Shown here in pieces: positions 16,998-23,525 of a stretch of DNA of 64,000 nucleotides (positions within the stretch are counted from its first letter, which is position 1; every line of letters begins with the position of its first letter). The stretch is taken from the NCBI GenBank assembly GCA_959602365.1, contig CAUGSS010000009.1, positions 28,260 through 92,259 of the forward strand. Direction: 5' to 3'. The notes beneath the pieces were generated by a model. That model ran no database searches. It had not been told where the DNA came from and saw only the letters and a list, made by a program, of their open reading frames with translations. Source of the DNA: an uncultured Eubacteriales bacterium (GTDB lineage Bacteria; Bacillota; Clostridia; Oscillospirales; Oscillospiraceae). The position numbers were made by a program, and so were the translations under genes.

Positions 16998-17252
16998 TTA
17001 CTGGGGCATACTGCTGGTATATTTGGTCTTGGCCTGGTTGATCTTATCCATGGGGGCCTGCTCCACCTGATACCAGCCCCGGCTCTGGGCGGCCTGAAAC
17101 AGCTCGGTCTGGGTGCTGTGGCTCTGGGTCAAATCCTTGACAAATTCGTTGCGCAGGGCCAGATTCACGCACTCTGAGGCAAAGATGTCATAGTTATTGC
17201 CCAGCTTTTTCTCCATGGCCAGCAGATCGGCCATACGCTCCTGATCGCTCAT
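16998..17252 (-). CDS. Small spore coat protein, CotF-like (second of a pair)
   Basis: This 84-residue protein is mostly helical. Its ALRNEFVKDLTQSHSTQTELFQAAQSRGWYQVEQAP resembles the C-terminal half of CotF-type spore coat proteins, notably the RGWYxVxxAP pattern. It lies 12 bases downstream of the other small coat protein, so the CotF fold seems to be made from two genes. Spore coat location is inferred from the family. Confidence 0.75.
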   Translation of the reverse strand: MSDQERMADLLAMEKKLGNNYDIFASECVNLALRNEFVKDLTQSHSTQTELFQAAQSRGWYQVEQAPMDKINQAKTKYTSSMPQ

Positions 17253-17264
17253 AGCCTCTCCTCC

Positions 17265-17450
17265 TCACTGCAAAAAGCTCAAAAGATTGGTGTAGTTTGT
17301 CTTGTGCTGCTGGGCATAGCCCCGGAACTGGGCCTGCAGCGCCTGGTCGGCGGACTGCTGCGCCGCATCCTGATACTTGCAGAACAGCAGCTTCTCCAGC
17401 CCAAGCTGATCCTCCAGGGCGTGCAGCTCCTTGGTGGTGAGATTTGCCAT
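17265..17450 (-). CDS. Small spore coat protein, CotF-like N-terminal half (first of a pair)
   Basis: This 61-residue helical protein contains LTTKELHALEDQLGLEKLL and KYQDAAQQSADQALQAQFR, similar to the N-terminal helical pair of CotF/ferritin-like coat proteins. AGGAGG precedes the ATG. It is expected to be expressed in the mother cell during sporulation; I could not identify a sporulation sigma promoter by eye. Confidence 0.7.
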   Translation of the reverse strand: MANLTTKELHALEDQLGLEKLLFCKYQDAAQQSADQALQAQFRGYAQQHKTNYTNLLSFLQ

Positions 17451-17518
17451 ATGGCTTCCTCCTTCTTCAGAATCTGCCGTTAGCTTGCCCCGCAGGCCCC
17501 CGCCCTATGCGCCCCCGC

Positions 17519-17557
17519 CAAAAACCGCCCTGGAACCGGTGGGTTCCAGGGCGGTTT
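17519..17557 (-). terminator. Rho-independent terminator after asnA
   Basis: A 16-base-pair stem (17522-17537 with 17542-17557) runs into a short T stretch on the minus strand. Confidence 0.85.
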
Positions 17558-17571
17558 GATTCCAGGTATTG

Positions 17572-18573
17572 TTACAGCAGCTGGAGGCCGGCGCTTTTAC
17601 AGGCGTCCAAAGTGGCCTCATCCCACAGGGAAACCTGCACCTCGCCGATGTGGGCCTTGCCCAGCAGCAGCATGCAGAGCCGGCTCTGGCCGATGCCGCC
17701 GCCGATGGTGAAGGGCAGCTCCCCCTCCAGCAGCATCCGGTGGAAGGGCAGCTCCCGGCGCTGCTCGCATCCGGCCAGGGTGAGCTGACGGTCCAGGGAT
17801 TCAGGGCTGACCCGGATCCCCATGCTGCTCACCTCCAGCGCGCATCCCAGCACGTCATCCCAGAAGAACAGGTCGCCGTTCAGGTTCCAGTCGTCATAGT
17901 CCGGCGCCCGGCCGTCATGGGGCCTGCCGCTGCGCAGGGCGCCTCCGATGTTGCGGATAAAGGCGGTGTGGTGCTCTGAGACAAAGCGGTTCTCCCGCTC
18001 CCGGGGGGTGAGATCCGGATACAGGTCCTCCAGCTCCTGGGTGGTGATAAACGCCACCTCCCGCTCCAGCTCCACTTCCAGCTGGGGGTACTGCCACTTC
18101 AGCTCATCCAGGGTGCCGCAGATGGCGGTGACAATGCGCCGCACCGTGTCCTCCAAATAGTCTGGGGTGCGCTCCTGCTCCAGCATGACCTTTTCCCAGT
18201 CCCACTGGTCCACATAGATGGAGTGGAGATTGTCCAGCTCCTCATCCCGGCGGATGGCGTTCATATCTGTGACCAGGCCCTTGCCCGGCAGAAAGTCGTA
18301 GGTATGCAGGGCAAGCCGTTTCCACTTGGCCAGGGAGTGGACCACCTCCGCATCCCGGCCCACAGCGGGCACATCAAAGCGAACCGGGCGCTCCACCCCA
18401 TTGAGGTTGTCGTTGAGGCCGGTGGACGGGTCCACCAGCAACGGTGCCGTCACCCGCACCAGATGCAGGGCGGCGCACAGCTTGGCCAGAAAAATATGTT
18501 TGATCCGCTCAATGGCCCGCTGGGTATCGTAGAGAGAGAGCTGGGAGCGATAGCCTTCCGGAATGACAGTCAT
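17572..18573 (-). CDS. asnA: Aspartate-ammonia ligase (asparagine synthetase A)
   Basis: This 333-residue enzyme makes asparagine from aspartate, ammonia and ATP. It resembles AsnA along its length: IPEGYRSQLSLYDTQRAIE at the start, VTAPLLVDPSTGLNDNLNG, FDVPAVGRDAEVVHSLAKWKR, HSIYVDQWDWEK, and the C-terminal IGGGIGQSRLCMLLLGKAHIGEVQ class II synthetase motif. GGAGGG precedes the ATG. It is monocistronic, with its own promoter and terminator. Confidence 0.97.
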   Translation of the reverse strand: MTVIPEGYRSQLSLYDTQRAIERIKHIFLAKLCAALHLVRVTAPLLVDPSTGLNDNLNGVERPVRFDVPAVGRDAEVVHSLAKWKRLALHTYDFLPGKGLVTDMNAIRRDEELDNLHSIYVDQWDWEKVMLEQERTPDYLEDTVRRIVTAICGTLDELKWQYPQLEVELEREVAFITTQELEDLYPDLTPRERENRFVSEHHTAFIRNIGGALRSGRPHDGRAPDYDDWNLNGDLFFWDDVLGCALEVSSMGIRVSPESLDRQLTLAGCEQRRELPFHRMLLEGELPFTIGGGIGQSRLCMLLLGKAHIGEVQVSLWDEATLDACKSAGLQLL

Positions 18574-18633
18574 AAAAATCCCTCCTGTTTTATCTTGTCC
18601 GGCCCCGGGCCGTCCGTTTTTCCATGTAGTGGC

Positions 18634-18662
18634 ATTCTACCACTGATGTGGAAATTTGGCAA
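18634..18662 (-). promoter_or_regulatory. Promoter of asnA
   Basis: On the minus strand TTGCCA (18662-18657) and TAGAAT (18639-18634) are 17 bases apart. Confidence 0.75.
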
Positions 18663-18704
18663 GGCCGCGCCCCCGGCGGAGGAGGCTTTCCATGACTTGG
18701 GGCG

Positions 18705-18733
18705 TTGTCTTTTCCGCCGCCGGGTGCTACAAT
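18705..18733 (+). promoter_or_regulatory. Promoter of the phospholipase C-like gene
   Basis: TTGTCT (18705-18710) and TACAAT (18728-18733) are 17 bases apart, about 68 bases before the start codon. Confidence 0.65.
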
Positions 18734-18800
18734 AAGCGGGACCGTCCGGCAAAACGCCGGCGTTGCACAGGTCTCAATCACAGCGAAAGAGGAATGACAT

Positions 18801-19535
18801 ATGCCGGATTTTTATGCCCACCAGGTCTTTGGCGGCCTGGTGCTCTCTGCCCTGCCGGATCCCGCCCGCACCCGGATAGAGGCGGAAAAAGAGGGCTGGC
18901 TGTGCGGGCTCTACGGGCCGGACCCGCTGTTTTTCCACTCTCTGCGCAGGGGCGACCCGGTGTGCGCGGAGGGCCACAGGCTCCACAGCTGTCCCCCGGC
19001 CCAAGTGATGGAGCGCTTTCGTACCGCCGCCGGGCGCGTCCCCTGCGCCACGGGCTATGCGGCGGGCTTTCTGTGTCACTATGTACTGGACGCGGTCTGC
19101 CATCCCATCGTCAACCGCCACACCCAGGGCAGCTCCCTGGGGCACACCCTGCTGGAGGGCTCCTTTGACCGCGCCCTGATCTCCCCCGGAGAGACCGGCC
19201 TGCCCGCCCGTTTTTCCCCGGACAGCCCGGTCTATTCCGCCGCCGCCCTGGGCTACAGCCAGGCCGGGCCGGAGCAGTTCCGCCGCGCCCTGAATCACTT
19301 CTGCCGGCTCTCCCGGCTGATTGCCAAAGCGCGGCGTCTCACCCCGGCCGGCGGCCGCTGGCGGCAGGGTGTGGCAGAGCTCCGGGCCGGGATGGAGGGG
19401 GCGGTGCTCCGATGCGCCGAATTGGTATCCGAACTGATCGGGCACCTGGAGGCCGGACAGGCGCTGGACTTCCTGCCCAACACCGATTTCAACGGCCAGG
19501 AGATACCGGAAACCGCCCCAGTACATCAGTTTTAA
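18801..19535 (+). CDS. Zinc-dependent phospholipase C-like protein
   Basis: This 244-residue protein resembles the zinc-dependent phospholipase C/S1-P1 nuclease fold family as found in Clostridia: PDFYAHQVFGG at the N-terminus, GLYGPDPLFFH, and GYAAGFLCHYVLDAVCHPIVNRHT, with His and Asp residues suited to a zinc site. No signal peptide is visible, so it is probably cytoplasmic. Its substrate is unknown. AAGAGGA lies before the ATG. Confidence 0.75.
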   Translation: MPDFYAHQVFGGLVLSALPDPARTRIEAEKEGWLCGLYGPDPLFFHSLRRGDPVCAEGHRLHSCPPAQVMERFRTAAGRVPCATGYAAGFLCHYVLDAVCHPIVNRHTQGSSLGHTLLEGSFDRALISPGETGLPARFSPDSPVYSAAALGYSQAGPEQFRRALNHFCRLSRLIAKARRLTPAGGRWRQGVAELRAGMEGAVLRCAELVSELIGHLEAGQALDFLPNTDFNGQEIPETAPVHQF

Positions 19536-19611
19536 TCGCAGGCTCCATCGGGTTTCCACCCCGCCCGGCGGCTTTCTGCCGCCGCCAGGCCCCGGTATCC
19601 GGAGAGACGGA

Positions 19612-19640
19612 TTGCAATCTCCTTGCCGGTATGTTACAGT
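19612..19640 (+). promoter_or_regulatory. Promoter of the zinc-ribbon protein gene
   Basis: TTGCAA (19612-19617) and TACAGT (19635-19640) are 17 bases apart, 41 bases before the start codon. Confidence 0.65.
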
Positions 19641-19681
19641 AGACAGAGCAGGAAAAAACCTTTGATGGGGAGGATTGGCCC

Positions 19682-20221
19682 ATGTTTTGCCGCATTTGCG
19701 GGGAAAAGATCCCCGATGACTCTCTCTTCTGCCCCCGGTGCGGCCGGGAGGTGATCCCGCTGGAGGCCGCCGCCCCGGCGGAACATCCCGCCTCCGGCCA
19801 GGAGACCGGCGCCGCCCCGGCCGCCGCCTTCCAGACCCAGGTGTTCACCTTCCCCGACAACACCACCTATGACCAGGCGTCAGTGCCGGTCAACGACTGG
19901 CTGTCCCAGCGCAGGGTACACATTCTGGACGCCCGGTTTACCCTGGAGCCCTCCCTGCTGGCGGGCACGGTGGTCCCCCTGGTGGAGCGGCTGGAGTTGG
20001 ACTGGACAGCGGAGGAGACGGAGCAGCGCTACCAGCTGGGCGTCATGCTGGACTCCAGAGGCGACTTCGGCCTGGGCCGGAAGAAGGGCGCCGCCGCCCT
20101 GCAGCGCCAGTTTGACCGTTGGCAGGCAGAGCACCCGGAATATGAAATCGCCGCCAAGCAGGACTGTCAGCTCTCCCTGGGCTGGACCCGCGCCTGGGCA
20201 ATTCTTTTTTTTTACCGCTGA
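19682..20221 (+). CDS. Zinc-ribbon protein of unknown function
   Basis: This 179-residue protein has an N-terminal zinc ribbon (CRICGEKI, then CPRCGRE) and an Ala/Pro-rich linker, then a soluble domain of about 115 residues that I do not recognise. No membrane helix is evident, unlike the zinc-ribbon proteins at 26955-32950. GGGGAGG precedes the ATG. Confidence 0.65.
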   Translation: MFCRICGEKIPDDSLFCPRCGREVIPLEAAAPAEHPASGQETGAAPAAAFQTQVFTFPDNTTYDQASVPVNDWLSQRRVHILDARFTLEPSLLAGTVVPLVERLELDWTAEETEQRYQLGVMLDSRGDFGLGRKKGAAALQRQFDRWQAEHPEYEIAAKQDCQLSLGWTRAWAILFFYR

Positions 20222-20245
20222 GCGGAAACCCATACACAGCACACC

Positions 20246-20287
20246 CGGGGTGGCCGCGCCGCAGAGACCGCGGCGCGTCCACCCCTT
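20246..20287. terminator. Possible terminator between convergent genes
   Basis: A GC-rich inverted repeat (GGGTGG...CCACCC enclosing CGCGCCGC/GCGGCGCG) lies between the zinc-ribbon gene and the alanine racemase gene. The following T run is short. Confidence 0.5.
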
Positions 20288-20296
20288 TCCCCATAT

Positions 20297-21385
20297 TTAC
20301 AGATAGACCCGGGGTACGCTGGCATTGACAAAGATGGGGTTGACAGGCAGCTCCACCACCTCCCCGGGCTGCACCTGGGTGCCGGTGGCATCCAGCACCG
20401 TGTCACACATGCCCACCCGGCCCAGCACCGGCAGTTTTCTCTGGCCCGCCCGGGCGCACAGTGGTTCCCTGCGCTCCCGCAGCCGCCGCAGGGCAGAGGC
20501 GACCGCCCCGCCCCGGCCGCCGGGGGCCGCCGACCGCTCCAGGCCAAAGCCGTGGGCATACCCCGCCCCCACCACCGCGATCCGGGTGGTACGCCGGGTC
20601 ACGAAGCCGCTGCCATACCCCACGGTGCTGCCGGCCTCCAGGGTGCGCACCTCCCGCACCCGGGCGCACAGCGCACCGATGGACTCAAAGCCCCAGAGGT
20701 CCCGGAACGGCAGCCGCCCCAGGAAAGCGGAGCCAATGCGCACCCCATCCAGCCTGGACTCCGGACAGCACAGCAGGCCGTAGGACTCCACCAGGTGCCG
20801 CACCCCGGGCTCCACCCCGGACGCGGCGAGGGCATTGCACACCTGGGTCAGCCGCTGCTCCTGCCGCCGGGTCTCGCCGCCCTCCGGGTCCGCCCCCTGC
20901 CGCAGGTGGGAATAGGTGCCCACCACCCGCAGCCGCTCCAGAGTACGGGCGGCCTCCCAGATCTGCTGGGGCTGCTGCCAGGAAAAGCCGTAACGGCCGA
21001 AGCCGGTATCCACACACAGCTGCGCCTTTCCAGTGCAGTCCAGGCGTCGGGCCGCCCGCTCCGCCGCCTCGGCCCCCTCCCGGGAGTCTACGCACAGAAT
21101 CACTCCGGCCCGGAGGGCCTCCTCCAGCTCCCCGCCGTCACAGAGGGGGGAGAGCAGCATAATCTCCGCCGAAATGCCCAGACGCCGCAGGGTCAGGGCC
21201 TCCTCCAGCTCGCTGACCGCCAGATGGCGTACCCCGTACTCCACCAGATGGCTGGCCAGCTCACCCAGCCCCAGGCCGTAGCCGTTCCCCTTGACCACGC
21301 CGATCACCCGGGCATCCCCGGCCAGCCGCTGCACCAGGCGGATGTTGTGGTGCAGGGCATGTTTGACAATCCGCAGTTCACACAT
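20297..21385 (-). CDS. alr: Alanine racemase (PLP-dependent)
   Basis: This 362-residue protein has Lys32 in VVKGNGYGLG, the PLP lysine motif of alanine racemases, SHLRQGADPE near residue 160, and the C-terminal beta-domain pattern VGAGYAHGFGL and LGRVGMCDTVLDATG. It should convert L- to D-alanine for peptidoglycan. ATG 21385 has a GGAGAG site upstream; a longer open frame lacks support. A second role as another amino-acid racemase cannot be excluded. Confidence 0.85.
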   Translation of the reverse strand: MCELRIVKHALHHNIRLVQRLAGDARVIGVVKGNGYGLGLGELASHLVEYGVRHLAVSELEEALTLRRLGISAEIMLLSPLCDGGELEEALRAGVILCVDSREGAEAAERAARRLDCTGKAQLCVDTGFGRYGFSWQQPQQIWEAARTLERLRVVGTYSHLRQGADPEGGETRRQEQRLTQVCNALAASGVEPGVRHLVESYGLLCCPESRLDGVRIGSAFLGRLPFRDLWGFESIGALCARVREVRTLEAGSTVGYGSGFVTRRTTRIAVVGAGYAHGFGLERSAAPGGRGGAVASALRRLRERREPLCARAGQRKLPVLGRVGMCDTVLDATGTQVQPGEVVELPVNPIFVNASVPRVYL

Positions 21386-21545
21386 GGCGCTCTTCTCTCC
21401 AATCCTCAGATATCCGATGCTCCAGCTGCCGGACAGGGCCGGGCGACTGAATGATCTGTTATGGATTGTACCGAAGGCTTGCGGCGCAGGGGTGGACAAG
21501 ATGCGTCATAGTTGTGTCGGCTGCGAAATATTTACAAAGCTGCGC

Positions 21546-21577
21546 AAAAGGCGCCGCAGCTCGTGCGGCGCCCTTTT
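21546..21577 (-). terminator. Terminator of the 21605-32950 operon
   Basis: A nine-base-pair GC stem (21550-21558 with 21564-21572) and five-base loop are followed by TTTT on the minus strand. Confidence 0.75.
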
Positions 21578-21604
21578 GTGCGTCAGTCTCACCCTCCTCC
21601 GCCG

Positions 21605-22174
21605 TCAGCGCCTGGGGTCGGGGAGGGTGCGGCAGCGCTCCAGGTCGTACCAGCGGGCAAAGCGCTCCGGCTCCAGCCCGTGGTCCATATAGTCGATGAG
21701 CAGCTCGGCACAGGCCCGCCCGTCGCTGGCGGCGTCGTGGTGGTCCAGGGGGATACCCAGCCAGCCGCACAGGGTGTTCAGCCTGTGGTTGGGCAGCTTG
21801 GGGTAACAGGCCCGGCCCATTCGGCAGGTACAGGCATAGCTCACCCCGGGATGCCAGGACATCTGATAGCGATTCAGGCATTTGGCCAGCACACTCATGT
21901 CGAAGGGGGCGTTGTGGGCCACAAGCAGGCCGCTGTCCATCAGCGGGGCAATCTGTTCCCACAGCTGCGGAAAGTTTGGCGCCCCCTCCACCATCTCCGG
22001 GGTGATGCCGGTGAGCTGCATGTTGAAGTAGTCGAAGTGGACCTCCGGGTCCACCAGGGTGGAGAAGGAATCCACCACCATCCCCCCCTCCACCACCGCC
22101 AGGCCGATGGAGCTGATGCTGCTGTTGTTGGCGTTGGGGGTCTCCACGTCAAAGGCGATATACCGCTCTGCCAT
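21605..22174 (-). CDS. DEDDh 3'-5' exonuclease (DNA polymerase III epsilon-like)
   Basis: This 189-residue protein has the DEDDh set: FDVETPN (Asp and Glu), VAHNAPFDMSVL (Asp), and HHDAASDGRA (His and Asp). Such stand-alone exonucleases act in DNA repair or RNA trimming. It begins eight bases after the ATPase gene and is the last gene before a terminator, so it is probably the end of the long operon that starts near 32950. A link to that system is plausible but unproven. Confidence 0.85.
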   Translation of the reverse strand: MAERYIAFDVETPNANNSSISSIGLAVVEGGMVVDSFSTLVDPEVHFDYFNMQLTGITPEMVEGAPNFPQLWEQIAPLMDSGLLVAHNAPFDMSVLAKCLNRYQMSWHPGVSYACTCRMGRACYPKLPNHRLNTLCGWLGIPLDHHDAASDGRACAELLIDYMDHGLEPERFARWYDLERCRTLPDPRR

Positions 22175-22182
22175 GGCGGACC

Positions 22183-23505
22183 TCAGCGGGAGGGATAGCG
22201 GTCGAACTGGAACAGGAAGGGCTGGCTGCCCGGCAGGCCGATGATGGCCTGGCCGGTCTGGAGCCGGGAGATGTTCCAGTCCTCCACCACATAGGCCTCC
22301 CGGGTCTCCTCCACCATGCCCCGGTTCTGGACCAGGGGGACATAGGCCTCCACCTTCCGGTTCTTGCCGAACAGCTCCTTGATGTACTGCTTGGAGGAGT
22401 TGTCGGTAACCCGGAAGTTGAAGGTGGACAAGAAGCCGGACATGATGCTGCGGGCCCGCTGGGCGCCGTAGATCTCATAGATCTGCTCCACGTTCTGGAT
22501 GCCGATCATGAATTTGACCCCCAGGCTGCGGCCGAAGTTCACCGCGTCGTCGATGTGCTGCAGGTTGGGCAGCAGCCGGAACTCGTCGGTGATGAAGTAG
22601 ACGTTGCCCGGGCTGCGCTCCCGGCACAGGGCCTCCTTGATGGCCTGGTCGAAGAGCAGGGTGTAGACGGGGGAGAGCATCATGCCGATGCTCAGGTCGT
22701 ACTCGATAAAGACGATCCGTCCCCCCTTCTGATAGACCAGGTTGCGCATGCCCAGGGTACCGTTCTTGGCGAAGTTGCCCAGGAAGATGTTCCGGGTGAT
22801 CTGGAGCAGCTCGCTCATGACGCCCTGGGTCTGGCCCGAGTCGTCCTTGGCGATGTAGCTGGTCATGGCCCGGAAATCCTCGTACCCCTCCAGCATGGCG
22901 CGGAACTGGGCGGTGGGGGTGGAGTTGATGTAGTCGATCAGGTGGCGGTTGGTCCGCTCCCGGGCAGGCCGGGAGCGGATGAAATGGGTCACCGCCGCCA
23001 TGAACAGGTCCCGGGCGGCGTTGGGGAAGAAGATCTGGTTGGTCTTCTCGCAGGCCTCGGCAAACAGGGACTTGGAGATCTCGATGATCCCCTCCATCAT
23101 GTGCTCCCCGCCGTAGATCTCGTTGAAGATGTTCCAGTAGTCCTTCCGGTCAGGGCCGGTGGCGGTGGGATCGTTGCTGATGACGATGTCTCCGGGCCGG
23201 TAGAACTCCTGGTAGAAGTCCCCCTTGGTGTCGAAGACGATCATCACCTCGTCGGGCCGCAGGGTGTCTCGAAGCTGGCGGATGATCTGGCTGAAGGCGT
23301 TAGTCTTGCCGGTGCCGATGCCCCCCAGCAGCATGATGTGGCGGCCCAGCATGTCCTCGTTGAAGGGCACCTGGATGTGCCGGTTGGAGGCGTCGATGCC
23401 GCTGAGGAAGCACCGGGGATTGGGCACATTCATCGGAGGCGCCGCCATCAGCAGGCTGTCGCCGAAGAGGGTCTCCGCCGTCTGGTTTCGGTTCATTCCA
23501 ACCAT
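22183..23505 (-). CDS. VirD4/TraG-like (type IV coupling protein-like) ATPase
   Basis: This 440-residue ATPase has Walker A GGIGTGKT at residues 61-68, a second early motif MIVFDTKGDFYQEFY near 88-102, and Walker B VYFITDEF at 302-309, in the pattern of TraD/TrwB/VirD4 DNA-pumping or coupling ATPases. No membrane helix is visible, whereas most coupling proteins have an N-terminal membrane anchor. ATG 23505 follows AAGGAG by eight bases. It lies 20 bases downstream of the nuclease-domain protein gene, and no relaxase or other type IV secretion genes are nearby, so its partner may be that protein or the membrane proteins upstream. Confidence 0.8.
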   Translation of the reverse strand: MVGMNRNQTAETLFGDSLLMAAPPMNVPNPRCFLSGIDASNRHIQVPFNEDMLGRHIMLLGGIGTGKTNAFSQIIRQLRDTLRPDEVMIVFDTKGDFYQEFYRPGDIVISNDPTATGPDRKDYWNIFNEIYGGEHMMEGIIEISKSLFAEACEKTNQIFFPNAARDLFMAAVTHFIRSRPARERTNRHLIDYINSTPTAQFRAMLEGYEDFRAMTSYIAKDDSGQTQGVMSELLQITRNIFLGNFAKNGTLGMRNLVYQKGGRIVFIEYDLSIGMMLSPVYTLLFDQAIKEALCRERSPGNVYFITDEFRLLPNLQHIDDAVNFGRSLGVKFMIGIQNVEQIYEIYGAQRARSIMSGFLSTFNFRVTDNSSKQYIKELFGKNRKVEAYVPLVQNRGMVEETREAYVVEDWNISRLQTGQAIIGLPGSQPFLFQFDRYPSR

Positions 23506-23525
23506 AGTCTCTCTCCTTGTCTGGG

